From: Pseudoflavonifractor gallinarum
GTDB taxonomy: Bacteria > Bacillota > Clostridia > Oscillospirales > Oscillospiraceae
NCBI RefSeq assembly: GCF_014982855.1
Contig: NZ_JADCKF010000004.1
Coordinates: 186,001-250,000, forward strand
Reading direction: 5' to 3'
Length of the DNA: 64,000 bases
Each line of letters starts with the position of its first letter. The stretch's first letter is position 1. Position numbers and translations under genes: made by a program. This document shows positions 25,743 to 36,529 of the stretch, in pieces. The notes under the pieces were generated by a model. That model had not been told where the DNA came from, did no database searches, and worked only from the letters and a program-made list of their open reading frames with translations.

Positions 25743-25776
25743 GCTTTAGCACACTTATGCTTTTATGTGCTAAAGT
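25743..25776 (-). promoter_or_regulatory. Leader hairpin or operator upstream of the TrpX-like gene
   Basis: Perfect 10-bp inverted repeat CTTTAGCACA / TGTGCTAAAG around a 12-nt A/T-rich spacer, about 37-70 nt after the expected transcription start. A smaller GAGGT/ACCTC stem precedes it. It could be a repressor site or an mRNA control hairpin. Confidence 0.6.
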
Positions 25777-25818
25777 AAAGAGGTTTAAAAAAATACCTCT
25801 CGGTCCAAGGTTGTATTC

Positions 25819-25847
25819 ATTATAATGACCTTCCTATCCCTTGTCAA
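25819..25847 (-). promoter_or_regulatory. Consensus sigma-A promoter of the TrpXYZ-like operon
   Basis: On the minus strand, -35 TTGACA (25842-25847), 17-nt spacer, -10 TATAAT (25819-25824). Confidence 0.92.
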
Positions 25848-25957
25848 GCCCTGTTTTCCCGCTGGTGCGCCGGTCTTAATGGTTTTTTCATAGACTTCTC
25901 CCGGCGGTTGTGTTACAATGGGGAGCACAAAATGATCCTTATCGGAGGTCTTTTATT

Positions 25958-26680
25958 TTGAAAACTGACATACTGGGTGTGGGCTTCGACACCCTCTCCC
26001 CCGAGGAGATGGTCCATACCGCCGCTTCCCTCATCGAGGCCGGCGGGTTCCACTATGCCGTCACACCCAACCCCGAATTCCTGCTGGCCGCTCAGAAAAA
26101 CGAGGCCTTCCGCACCGTGCTCAATCAGGCCGACCTCTCCATGCCCGACGGCATCGGCGTGGTCTATGCCTCCAAGATCCTGGGGCGTCCGCTGAACGGA
26201 CGGGTCCCGGGTATCGATTTTGCCGACGGGCTCATGGCCTGGATGGCACAGCACGGCAAGCGGCTATTCCTGCTGGGCTCCAAGCCCGGCATCGCCGAGA
26301 TGGCTTCCGTCAACCTGCGCCAGCGGCACCCCGGCCTGACCGTGTGCGGCACCCATGACGGCTATTTCAAGGAGGATGCGCCCGTCATCCAGGCCGTGCG
26401 GGAGGCTGAGCCCGACGTGGTCCTGGTCTGCCTGGGCGCGCCCAAGCAGGAGCTCTGGATGGCGCAGAACGGCCCCGCCACCGGCGCCAAGTTTATGGTG
26501 GGCCTGGGCGGCGCGCTGGACGTGTTCGCCGGACAGACAGAGCGCGCCCCCGAGGCCTGGCAGAAGGCCGGAATGGAGTGGCTCTACCGTCTCATCAAAG
26601 ATCCCAAGCGCATCAACCGCATGGCCAAGCTCCCCCTGGTCCTCTTCCAGGCGGCGGGGGCGCGCCTGCGCGGCAAGTAA
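25958..26680 (+). CDS. WecG/TagA/CpsF-family glycosyltransferase
   Basis: A 240-residue GT26 enzyme. The TTG at 25958 lies 9 nt after GGAGG and gives MKTDILGVGFDTL, the normal family start. Motifs TPNPEFL, MPDGIGVVYASKILG (catalytic Asp), VPGIDF and LGAPKQELWM are present. TagA-type enzymes add N-acetylmannosamine to a lipid-linked GlcNAc in wall teichoic acid or exopolysaccharide synthesis at the membrane. No other wall-polymer gene is adjacent. tmk follows after 16 nt. Confidence 0.93.
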   Translation: MKTDILGVGFDTLSPEEMVHTAASLIEAGGFHYAVTPNPEFLLAAQKNEAFRTVLNQADLSMPDGIGVVYASKILGRPLNGRVPGIDFADGLMAWMAQHGKRLFLLGSKPGIAEMASVNLRQRHPGLTVCGTHDGYFKEDAPVIQAVREAEPDVVLVCLGAPKQELWMAQNGPATGAKFMVGLGGALDVFAGQTERAPEAWQKAGMEWLYRLIKDPKRINRMAKLPLVLFQAAGARLRGK

Positions 26681-26696
26681 ATGGGAGGAATCCTCA

Positions 26697-27377
26697 TTGT
26701 CTGGTAAACTAATTGTATTCGAAGGGACCGACGGCTCGGGCAAGTCCACCCAGTTTGCCCGTCTGTGTCAGCGGATGGAGCAGGAGGGCCGTCCCTTCCA
26801 GCGTCTGGTCTTTCCGCAGTACAGCGAGCCCTCCTCCGCCCTCATCCGGATGTATCTGGGCGGGGAGTTCGGCACCCACCCCTCCGACGTGAACGCCTAT
26901 GCCGCCTCCGCCTTTTTCGCGGTGGACCGCTACGCCTCCTGGAAAAAGGTGTGGGGGAGTTATTATGAGGGAGGCGGACTGGTCCTCTCCGACCGGTACA
27001 GCACCTCCAACGCCGTCCACCAGGCCTGCAAGCTGCCTCCCCACCAGTGGGAGGAGTTTTTCCGCTGGCTGGATGACTTTGAGCACACCAAGCTGGGGCT
27101 CCCCCGGGCCGATCTGGTGCTCTATCTGGACATGCCCACCCAGCAGGCCCTGACCCTCCTGCGCAGCCGGGAGGCCAGCACCCACACCTCCGGCGACATC
27201 CACGAGGTGGACCCGGAGTATCTGGCCCTGTGCCGCCGCACGGCCCTGGCCGCCGCCCCGGTGCTGGGGTGGAAGGTCATCCCCTGTACGCAGGCCGACG
27301 GCTCCCTTCGCACCATTGAGTCGCTCCACCATCAGCTCTGGGAGATCCTCTCCCCCATGGTATCCGATCCAACCTGA
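26697..27377 (+). CDS. tmk: Thymidylate kinase
   Basis: A 226-residue dTMP kinase, which makes dTDP for DNA synthesis. The P-loop EGTDGSGKST begins at about residue 8; the SDRYSTSNAVHQ segment carries the DR-Y substrate motif; YLDMPTQQAL is the family core strand. The start codon is TTG with GGGAGG 8 nt upstream. A longer open frame runs upstream inside the previous gene but has no family similarity. It is probably co-transcribed with the genes on both sides. Confidence 0.94.
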   Translation: MSGKLIVFEGTDGSGKSTQFARLCQRMEQEGRPFQRLVFPQYSEPSSALIRMYLGGEFGTHPSDVNAYAASAFFAVDRYASWKKVWGSYYEGGGLVLSDRYSTSNAVHQACKLPPHQWEEFFRWLDDFEHTKLGLPRADLVLYLDMPTQQALTLLRSREASTHTSGDIHEVDPEYLALCRRTALAAAPVLGWKVIPCTQADGSLRTIESLHHQLWEILSPMVSDPT

Positions 27378-27399
27378 ATCGAAACGAGGAGGTTTTCCT

Positions 27400-27945
27400 A
27401 TGGTTTACATTCTGCTTGGCACCGGCTTTGAAGAGGCCGAGGCACTTGTCCCCGCCGATCTGCTCCGCCGCGCCGGCATTGAGACCGCCCTGGTGGGCGT
27501 GGACGGCATGACCGTCACCGGCGGCCACGGCATCCAGGTCGCCGCCGACCTGTCCCTGGCCGATGTGGATCTGGAGCGGGCCAAGATGCTCCTTCTCCCC
27601 GGCGGACTGGGCGGTGTGGAGGTCATCCAGAACAGCATCCCCGCCCTCGGCCTCATCCAGGGGGCCTATGACCGGGGCATCTGGCTCTCCGCCATCTGTG
27701 CTGCGCCCACCATCCTGGCCGGTATGGGCCTGCTGGACCGCCGGAAGGCGGTCTGCTACCCCGGCATGGAGGATGAAATGGGCTCCTCCGTGGTGGAGCG
27801 GGGCGCCCGCGTGGTGGTGGACGGCCATATCGTCACCGCCCAGGCCGCTGGTTCCGCCTTCCCCTTCGGTCTCAAGCTGATCGAGGTCCTGGCCGGCGCG
27901 CCCGCCGCCCAGGCCGTAGCCCAGGCGGTGCACTACCATGGATGA
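27400..27945 (+). CDS. DJ-1/PfpI family protein (YajL/ThiJ-like)
   Basis: A 181-residue glutamine-amidotransferase-like protein. It has the FEEAEA motif with the conserved Glu, LPGGLGG, and SAICAAP with the reactive cysteine nucleophile at the elbow. Relatives act as glyoxalases, deglycases or redox-sensitive chaperones; which applies cannot be read here. The ATG has GAGGAGG 7 nt upstream, and the gene overlaps the next by 8 nt. Confidence 0.9.
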   Translation: MVYILLGTGFEEAEALVPADLLRRAGIETALVGVDGMTVTGGHGIQVAADLSLADVDLERAKMLLLPGGLGGVEVIQNSIPALGLIQGAYDRGIWLSAICAAPTILAGMGLLDRRKAVCYPGMEDEMGSSVVERGARVVVDGHIVTAQAAGSAFPFGLKLIEVLAGAPAAQAVAQAVHYHG

Positions 27946-28510
27946 GCAAAAGGCCGCCCTGCGCCGGACCATCCGCGCGCAGATGAAGGCCCTCACGCCG
28001 GAGGAGCGGCATGAGAGCGATGAAGCCCTCTTTGCCCGCTTCCTCTCCCTTCCCGCCGTGGAGCGGGCGGACACCCTGCTGCTCTACTGCGGTATGGGGG
28101 CCGAGCTGGATACCCTCCGCCTGCTGCCCCAGCTGATTGCCCGGGGCAAGCGGCTCCTCCTCCCCCGCTGTGCCGACGCGCCCGGAATCATGGACGCACG
28201 GGTCTACGACCCGTCCCTCCCCCTGGTGCGCCACCGCTACGGCATGCTGGAGCCGGGGCCCGACCGCCCCGTGGTCTCCCCCGGGGAGATCGATCTGGTC
28301 CTGGTCCCGGGCCTGGCCTTTGACCGCCGGGGCTACCGGCTGGGCCAGGGGGGCGGCTACTATGACCGCTATCTCCCCCAGACGAAGGCCGTTACCGTGG
28401 CCCTGTGCCGGTCCTGCTTCCTGCTGGATGCAGTCCCCCGGGAGGAACACGATGCGCCGGTGGACCTGGTCCTCACCGAGGAGGAGACCTTCGGTCCCGC
28501 CGCCCTTTGA
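27938..28510 (+). CDS. 5-formyltetrahydrofolate cyclo-ligase
   Basis: A 190-residue MTHFS-family protein. It converts 5-formyl-THF to 5,10-methenyl-THF with ATP, returning stored folate to one-carbon metabolism. The N-terminal LRRTIRAQMKAL basic helix, the PGLAFDRRGYRLGQGGGYYDRYL substrate motif region and the C-terminal EEHDAPVDLVLTEE are all family hallmarks. The 8-nt overlap with the DJ-1 gene implies coupled translation. It is the last gene of the run from 25958. Confidence 0.94.
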   Translation: MDEQKAALRRTIRAQMKALTPEERHESDEALFARFLSLPAVERADTLLLYCGMGAELDTLRLLPQLIARGKRLLLPRCADAPGIMDARVYDPSLPLVRHRYGMLEPGPDRPVVSPGEIDLVLVPGLAFDRRGYRLGQGGGYYDRYLPQTKAVTVALCRSCFLLDAVPREEHDAPVDLVLTEEETFGPAAL

Positions 28511-28519
28511 TGCAAAAAG

Positions 28520-28548
28520 AAACAAGCGGGGAAATTCCCCGCTTGTTT
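28520..28548. terminator. Bidirectional terminator at 28.5 kb
   Basis: A 14-bp stem AAACAAGCGGGGAA / TTCCCCGCTTGTTT. The minus strand continues with a TTTTT run, so it also serves the Cys-rich small gene. Confidence 0.9.
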
Positions 28549-28563
28549 CAGGCTGCTCTCCGC

Positions 28564-28755
28564 TCAGCAGCAGCTCTCGCCGCAGCAGCTCTCGCCGCAG
28601 CAGCCGTTATGCATCCGGTTTCCGCCGCAGCAGCAGCCGCTGTTGCCGCTCCATCCCATCCCGCTGCCGCCACCGCAGCAGCAGCACAGTACCAGAATCA
28701 CGATCACGATCCACATGCAGTTTCCGCCGCCAAATCCATTGTTGTTTCCACACAT
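28564..28755 (-). CDS. Cys- and Gly-rich small membrane protein, 63 residues
   Basis: A short product with a Gly/Asn-rich N-terminus, one hydrophobic segment (CMWIVIVILVLCCCC) and a Cys/Gly-rich tail ending in GCCGESCCGESCC. Fifteen of 63 residues are cysteine. The glycine-then-helix layout recalls YjcZ-type small sporulation proteins, but the cysteines do not. AGGTGAGGT lies upstream of the ATG as a likely ribosome site, and a terminator follows. The cysteines could bind metal, be lipidated or form disulfides; nothing visible decides this. Confidence 0.65.
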   Translation of the reverse strand: MCGNNNGFGGGNCMWIVIVILVLCCCCGGGSGMGWSGNSGCCCGGNRMHNGCCGESCCGESCC

Positions 28756-28943
28756 AAGTAGATACACCTCACCTTTTCTGGGCGTCGGTGGTTTGCCTTC
28801 GCCCGAACTGACCCATACTATGTGGTAAGGCTGCCACAGGTGCATGCCGATCGTGGTCTCGTTTCACCGTTTTCTCCGCCCCTCCGGCGGAGGTCCGGCC
28901 GCCGTGCCCCGCCGGCGCGGCGGTACAGTTAGGAGTTGAATCC

Positions 28944-30188
28944 ATGTCACAGGAATATGAACGCTCGCCGGGACGGCGGGTCCAGGGACGCAGATATACC
29001 CCCTCCCACTTGCAGAGCGGGGGGGAGACCCGCCGCCGGACCTCGTCTGCTTCCGGCTCCCGCAGCACCGCATCCTCCCGCACCACACCGCCCTCCCGGG
29101 ATTCCGGCCCCTCCCGGCCCAACCGCCCCAGAGGGAAGCGCAAGGGGCGCTTTGGTCCCTATGGAGCCATGCTCTATGTGATCTTCGTCATCGGCATCTC
29201 GGCGCTGCTGGCGGCGTTGGGCTGGGTGGCTGCCTGCGATGTGCTGGCCCTCAATAAGCCCGAGCACGCCGCCACCGTCACCATTGAGGAAAATACCTCC
29301 CTGGACCAGGTGGCCGACACCCTGAAGGACAACGGCCTGATCGAGTACAAATTTCTCTTCAAGCTCTTTGCCTCTTTTACCGGCGCGGAGAAGGACAATA
29401 AGATCACCGCCGGCACCTATGAGCTGGATACCGATATGGACTATCACGCCCTCATCAGCAACATGGGCAAGGGCTCTTCCAGCCGGAAAGAGGTCACAGT
29501 CACCATCACCGAGGGCATGACTCTGGACCAGATCTTCGCCCTGCTGGAGAAGGAAGGGGTCTCCACGGCGGCCAAGCTCCAGGAGGAGGCGGCCAACCAC
29601 CAGTTCAAATACTCCTTCCTCAAGGATCTGCCCACCGGCGATTACCACCGGCTGGAGGGCTATCTCTTCCCCGATACCTATACTTTCTATATGGGCGGTG
29701 ACCCCCTGCAGATCCTGAACAAGATGATCCTGCGCTTTGACGAGATGTTTACCGACGAGATGCGGCAGGACGCCGCTGACCGCGGCTACACGGTGGGAGA
29801 GATCGTCACCATCGCCTCCATGATCGAGAAGGAGACCGACGGTACCGACCAGACCAAGATCGCCTCGGTCATCTATAACCGTCTTGAAAATCCCACCAGC
29901 GAGACCGCCGGTTACCTCAACATCGACGCCACGATCCTCTACGCCACCGGCGGGACCGTGGTGGACACCAACGCAGACACGCCCTACAACACCTCTACCC
30001 ACAAGGGCCTGCCTCCCACGGCGATCTCCTGTCCCGGCATTGATGCCCTGCGCGCTGCCCTCTACCCCGCGGATACCAACTATTACTACTACGCCCTGGG
30101 CGATGACGGCACCCACTCCTTCTTCAAGACCTACAAGGAGCATCAGCGCTTTATCGCCAGCCAGGAGCGCTATCAGACCTCCCAGTAA
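28944..30188 (+). CDS. mltG: Endolytic transglycosylase MltG
   Basis: A 414-residue membrane-anchored enzyme that cleaves nascent glycan strands. A 70-residue Arg/Ser/Pro-rich cytoplasmic part is followed by one membrane helix (about 76-98), a LysM-like segment and the YceG domain. The catalytic region has ASMIEKET and NRLENP, then NIDATILYATGG and the PPTAISCPGIDALRAAL motif. AGGAG is 8 nt before the ATG. In Firmicutes it works with the elongation machinery. Repeat copy B begins 19 nt after its stop. Confidence 0.95.
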   Translation: MSQEYERSPGRRVQGRRYTPSHLQSGGETRRRTSSASGSRSTASSRTTPPSRDSGPSRPNRPRGKRKGRFGPYGAMLYVIFVIGISALLAALGWVAACDVLALNKPEHAATVTIEENTSLDQVADTLKDNGLIEYKFLFKLFASFTGAEKDNKITAGTYELDTDMDYHALISNMGKGSSSRKEVTVTITEGMTLDQIFALLEKEGVSTAAKLQEEAANHQFKYSFLKDLPTGDYHRLEGYLFPDTYTFYMGGDPLQILNKMILRFDEMFTDEMRQDAADRGYTVGEIVTIASMIEKETDGTDQTKIASVIYNRLENPTSETAGYLNIDATILYATGGTVVDTNADTPYNTSTHKGLPPTAISCPGIDALRAALYPADTNYYYYALGDDGTHSFFKTYKEHQRFIASQERYQTSQ

Positions 30189-30207
30189 CACGCACCACTG
30201 CGCTCAA

Positions 30208-30500
30208 GCGGCGGACACGGCCAGCCGTGTCCGCCGCTGTGTGTCGAAATGCTTCGACACGTTTCTCAAAAATGCAGGCATTTTTGAGAGGGGATGCAGC
30301 CCCCTGCGTCGCACGCGCAAAGCGCGCACGCTTGTGGGCTGAGACGTGTTTTTTCCAAGGCACATGTCCTCGGAAAAAACGGATCTGAACTTTCTTCCGC
30401 CGTCTGCGGACGTCGGAACTCTGCGAGGCATTTACAGCTAAAATCGCAGCAGTATCCTTTGTCGACAGTCTACGGCGGACACGGCCAGCCGTGTCCGCCG
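30208..30500 (+). repeat. Structured 293-nt repeat, copy B (unknown family)
   Basis: It occupies most of the 349-nt gap between mltG and the U32 peptidase gene. Order: 13-bp GC hairpin (30208-30237), GTGTCGAA/TTCGACAC stem, TCTCAAAAATGC/GCATTTTTGAGA stem plus GGGGATGCAG, CAGCCC/GGGCTG stem, GTTTTTTCC/GGAAAAAAC stem, TTCCG...CGGAA stem, CTGCGA/TCGCAG stem, and a closing hairpin (30473-30500) identical to the first over 28 nt. The tail is only weakly T-rich (TTCTTCC). It begins 19 nt after the mltG stop. Confidence 0.9.
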
Positions 30501-30537
30501 TTCTTCCTGCACCACAAGAAACAGAGAGGATGGTACT

Positions 30538-31746
30538 ATGTCAATCGAACTGCTCTCCCCCGCCGGAGATATGGAGCGCCTGCGCATGGCCGTGACCTAC
30601 GGCGCCGACGCGGTCTATCTGGCCGGAAGTGACTTCGGTATGCGGGCCTTCGCCGGCAACTTTACCCCCGACCAGCTCCGGGAGGCGGTGGCCTTCTGCC
30701 ACGCCCGGGGCGTCAAGGTCCATGTGACCTGCAACACCATGCCCCGCAACGATGAGGTAAGCCGGCTCCCCGCCTGGCTGGAGCTCATCGCGGACGCCGG
30801 GGTGGACGCCGTCATCATGGCCGATCTGGGCGTGTTCGCCCTGGCTGGAAAGCACGCCCCCGGCCTCAAGCGCCACGTCTCCACCCAGGCAGGGGTCACC
30901 AATTACGAAGTGGCCCGGGCCTGGCACGATCTGGGGGCCGACCGGGTCATCCTGGCTCGGGAGCTCTCCCTGGAGGAGGTGGCCGAGCTGCGCGCCAAGA
31001 CGCCCAGGGAGCTGGAGATCGAGGCCTTTGTCCACGGCGCCATGTGCGTGAGCTACTCGGGCCGGTGCCTGCTCTCCAACTACATGACGGGCCGGGACGC
31101 TCAGCGGGGCGCCTGTGCCCAGCCCTGCCGCTATAAATACGCCCTGATGGAGGAAAAGCGCCCCGGCGAGTACTTCCCCGTCTACGAGGAGAACGGCGAG
31201 ACCTTTATCATGAACAGCCGGGACATGTGCATGATCGACCACATCCCGGAGCTGATGGAGGCGGGGGTGGACTCCCTCAAGATCGAGGGCCGGGCCAAGT
31301 CGGCCTACTACGCCGCCGTCATCACCAGCGCCTACCGCCACGCGGTGGACGCGGCCCAGGCCGGTGTGCCCCTCTCCCCCGTGTGGCGGGATGAAGTGGA
31401 AAAGGTGAGCCACCGCCACTACTCCACCGGCTTCTGGTTCGGCCAGCCGGGTCAGTTCACCGAGGACGCCCGCTACATCCGGGATTACCAGGTCTGCGCC
31501 GTGGTGGAGTCCTGCGCCCCCGACGGCCGGGCAGTGTGCTCTCTGCGCAACAAGTTCCGCACCGGGGACACCCTGGAGCTCATTGGCCCCGGTCTGGAGC
31601 CGGTCTCCTTCCAGGTCCCGGTCATGGCGGACGCCGACGGCTTCCCCCTGGAGGAGCCCCGCACCCCGCAGATGAAGTTCACCCTCCAGCTCCCCCACCC
31701 CGCTCCCGCGCTCTCTCTTCTGAGAAGGCAGGTGAGTGAACCGTGA
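30538..31746 (+). CDS. Peptidase U32 family protein
   Basis: A 402-residue protein with the U32 signature region EAFVHGAMCVSYSGRC followed by GRDAQRGACAQPCRYKY, whose cysteines can bind an iron-sulfur cluster. Well-studied U32 proteins modify tRNA or rRNA (TrhP, RlhA) rather than act as proteases, so an RNA-hydroxylation role is a fair inference. The beginning (MSIELLSPAGDMERLRMAVTYGADAVYLAG) is typical. AGAGAGGATGG supplies the ribosome site. It overlaps the next gene by 4 nt. Confidence 0.92.
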   Translation: MSIELLSPAGDMERLRMAVTYGADAVYLAGSDFGMRAFAGNFTPDQLREAVAFCHARGVKVHVTCNTMPRNDEVSRLPAWLELIADAGVDAVIMADLGVFALAGKHAPGLKRHVSTQAGVTNYEVARAWHDLGADRVILARELSLEEVAELRAKTPRELEIEAFVHGAMCVSYSGRCLLSNYMTGRDAQRGACAQPCRYKYALMEEKRPGEYFPVYEENGETFIMNSRDMCMIDHIPELMEAGVDSLKIEGRAKSAYYAAVITSAYRHAVDAAQAGVPLSPVWRDEVEKVSHRHYSTGFWFGQPGQFTEDARYIRDYQVCAVVESCAPDGRAVCSLRNKFRTGDTLELIGPGLEPVSFQVPVMADADGFPLEEPRTPQMKFTLQLPHPAPALSLLRRQVSEP

Positions 31747-32858
31747 CCGTCAAGCGCCGCTTTGACTATGATCTGATGCGGGTGCTCTCCATGTTCGGCG
31801 TGGTCTATCTCCACACGGCGGCGGGGGCCCTGCGCCATCCGGAAAACGCGGCGGTGTGGCACTTCTCCAACCTCATCACCGCCCTGGCCACCACTGCCGT
31901 TCCCCTCTTCTTCATGCTCTCGGGGGCCCTGCTCCTGTCCCGGCCCGAGACCGCCGATCCCGGCGTGGTGCTGAAAAAGCGCCTGCCCAAGATCCTCCTC
32001 CCCCTGCTGGCCTGGTCAGGGCTCATCATCCTGCTCACCGCCCGGGGCGACCCGGCGGGAGCCGCCTCCCTGCTGGGCAATCTCCTGCACAATCCGGTGG
32101 TGGTCCCCTACTGGTTCCTCTACGCGCTGGTGCCCATGTACCTGCTGGCTCCCCTTCTGAAAAAGATGGCCGACGGGCTCACCCCGGTTCTGTGGCGGTA
32201 TCTGCTGGGGCTCTGGTTCGTGCTGGTGCTGGGTCTGCACACCCTGCGGGCCTTCCTCCCCGAGGGGTTCTGGCGTACTGCCCTGACCGAGCACGGGAGC
32301 TTCAACCTGATCTTTCTGGGCGGCTATCTGGGCTATTTTCTCCTGGGGGCCGCGCTGGAGCGCATGGAGCATCTCCCCTCCCGCCGGGCGCTCTGGGCCG
32401 CGGCAGGGGTCCTCTATATCCTCATCGCCGCCGGGACCGCCTGGCGCACCGATTCTTCCGGCGTCTATGACGAGACCTTCAAGAGCTATCTCAATCTCTT
32501 TGCCGCCCTGCTCTCGGTGGTTCTCTTCCTGCTGGCCCGCTCCTACCTCTCCCAGCGGGAGAGCGGACGGGTGCTGACCTATTTTTCCGGCATCTCCTTC
32601 GGGGTCTACCTGGCCCATCCCAAGGCCATCAACCTGATGCAGCATCTCTGGTATGTCCTCCTCCACGACACGGTGGATACCATCCCCGACCAGGTGCTCC
32701 TCTATCTGGCCGTTCTGGCCGGGTGCGTGTTGGGAGTGAGTATCGCCGCCTCCATTCCGGTGGTCTGCTACCTCCTCACCGGGCAGCGCTTCTCCGCCGC
32801 CCGCCGGGAGAGCAGCCTGCTGGCGCTCTTTCGCCCCGCCCAAAATCGGAATAATTGA
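31743..32858 (+). CDS. Acyltransferase family 3 membrane protein
   Basis: A 371-residue polytopic protein with about ten membrane helices. It starts with GTG inside the end of the U32 gene and has the family opening (RRFDYDLMRVLSMFGVVYLH) with the conserved early Arg and His. Such proteins (OafB/WecH type) O-acetylate or otherwise acylate surface sugars or lipids from the cytoplasmic side. The acceptor is unknown. Coupling to the U32 gene probably reflects expression, not shared function. Confidence 0.88.
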   Translation: MTVKRRFDYDLMRVLSMFGVVYLHTAAGALRHPENAAVWHFSNLITALATTAVPLFFMLSGALLLSRPETADPGVVLKKRLPKILLPLLAWSGLIILLTARGDPAGAASLLGNLLHNPVVVPYWFLYALVPMYLLAPLLKKMADGLTPVLWRYLLGLWFVLVLGLHTLRAFLPEGFWRTALTEHGSFNLIFLGGYLGYFLLGAALERMEHLPSRRALWAAAGVLYILIAAGTAWRTDSSGVYDETFKSYLNLFAALLSVVLFLLARSYLSQRESGRVLTYFSGISFGVYLAHPKAINLMQHLWYVLLHDTVDTIPDQVLLYLAVLAGCVLGVSIAASIPVVCYLLTGQRFSAARRESSLLALFRPAQNRNN

Positions 32859-32956
32859 CCCCTTACAAAAAATCAGATATAATTAAAAGACAAAATCGAT
32901 CCATTCAAACCGTGGCGGAGCTCCTGTGCGGAACCATTTTTAGGGGAGGGAATCGT

Positions 32957-33385
32957 ATGAAAAAATCCCGGCGTCCTCTCATCCTCGTTCTGATCCTCCT
33001 GGCGGTCCTGGCACTGGTTCTCCTTCTGCGTCCCAGGCGGCTGTCCGATGTGCTGCCGGACGGAGGACAGGAGATCACCTTCTGTAAGGTCCTCCTCCTG
33101 TCCGGCTCCGCCGAGATCGGGGAGCTGGCCTGTTCTCCCGAGCAGATTCAGGCTCTGGAGGAAGAACTTCCCCAGACCTGGGTCCGCTGGGTCTCTCTCT
33201 GGGACGGCGGCTTCCGCGCCTATGATGAGCGCGCGTACCATCTGGTCCTCGCCACGGAGAACACCTCTTACAGCATGATTCTCTCTGACCGGGGCGAGCT
33301 GGTCTGCGGCCGGACGGTCTACCGCACCTGCTTTGACGACGATCTCTTCCGCCTGATCCAGAGCTGGACCGCACTTCAGGCGTAA
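32957..33385 (+). CDS. Hypothetical membrane-anchored protein, 142 residues
   Basis: The ATG at 32957 follows GGGGAGGG. The protein has a basic start, one N-terminal hydrophobic helix (about residues 8-24) without a lipobox, and a soluble extracytoplasmic domain of about 115 residues with three cysteines and an alternating beta-strand pattern. I do not recognise the family. The open frame extends upstream into the acyltransferase end but without a site. A T-box promoter starts 18 nt after its stop, so it ends a transcription unit without a clear terminator. Confidence 0.75.
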   Translation: MKKSRRPLILVLILLAVLALVLLLRPRRLSDVLPDGGQEITFCKVLLLSGSAEIGELACSPEQIQALEEELPQTWVRWVSLWDGGFRAYDERAYHLVLATENTSYSMILSDRGELVCGRTVYRTCFDDDLFRLIQSWTALQA

Positions 33386-33402
33386 ATCGGTCGCTTTGAT
33401 GG

Positions 33403-33430
33403 TTGACATTGTGGAAAAGTGTGATAAAAT
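33403..33430 (+). promoter_or_regulatory. Sigma-A promoter of the alaS T-box leader
   Basis: TTGACA (33403-33408), 16-nt spacer, TAAAAT (33425-33430). Confidence 0.85.
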
Positions 33431-33436
33431 TACTCC

Positions 33437-33671
33437 GTAATCAAGTTGTAAGGCTTTGACGGAGCCAAGCGGAATTCCGGCGTCTGGAAGCGAGAGGGGA
33501 GAGTGCAAGCCCTCGGCGGACCGGTTTTCGCACGCCACTCCTGAGCCGTCCGCGACGAGCGGAACGTCCCGCCCCCGTTACCGGGCGAATGAGAGGTCCC
33601 CGATCGGGGGATCATCAGGGTGGTACCGTGGAACTTTTCCGCCCCTGGCCAGCGCCAGGGGCGGTTTTTTC
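33437..33671 (+). promoter_or_regulatory. T-box leader controlling alaS
   Basis: The conserved T-box sequence AGGGTGGTACCGTGG is at 33617-33631, followed by an intrinsic terminator (33639-33670). The upstream part is a long structured Stem I region. Uncharged tRNA pairs with a specifier codon in Stem I and with the T-box, forming an antiterminator and allowing alaS expression. A GCC at 33534-33536, followed by A and close to the 3' side of Stem I, is a candidate alanine specifier; the exact fold was not computed. The 321-nt gap before alaS is filled by this leader and its promoter. Confidence 0.93.
33639..33670 (+). terminator. Regulated terminator of the alaS T-box
   Basis: A 10-bp stem CCGCCCCTGG / CCAGGGGCGG with a 6-nt loop and six T. 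Its 5' arm lies just after the T-box sequence. Confidence 0.93.
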
Positions 33672-33706
33672 ATCCCACCCATATCTTTTCTTTGGAGGTC
33701 CTTCCC

Positions 33707-36352
<2,646 letters not shown>

Positions 36353-36367
<15 letters not shown>

Positions 36368-36485
36368 GACACACGCTTCCTACTCTGCCGCAGGGGCGTC
36401 ATCCAGCCCCGCCGCCCCTGCGGCGTTCCAAGCGTTTTGCACCAACCGGTGCAAAACCTTAATACCAGCAAGCTGGGACGGTAAG
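36353..36485 (+). repeat. 16-bp direct repeats flanking a two-hairpin segment after alaS
   Basis: AAGCTGGGACTGTAAG (36353-36368, covering the alaS stop) recurs as AAGCTGGGACGGTAAG (36470-36485). Between them are a 12-bp stem (36387-36398 with 36413-36424) and a perfect 10-bp stem GTTTTGCACC / GGTGCAAAAC (36434-36457). The pattern fits an insertion with target duplication, or a local duplication. Confidence 0.7.
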
Positions 36486-36529
36486 CGTCCTTTCCCCCAT
36501 CCATCTTCTGTTCAAAGGAGGGTTATTCT

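Noticed and set aside
26355-26696. A long N-terminal extension of thymidylate kinase
   Set aside because: The extra codons overlap the WecG gene in another frame and are low-complexity; the TTG at 26697 has a good ribosome site and gives the family start.
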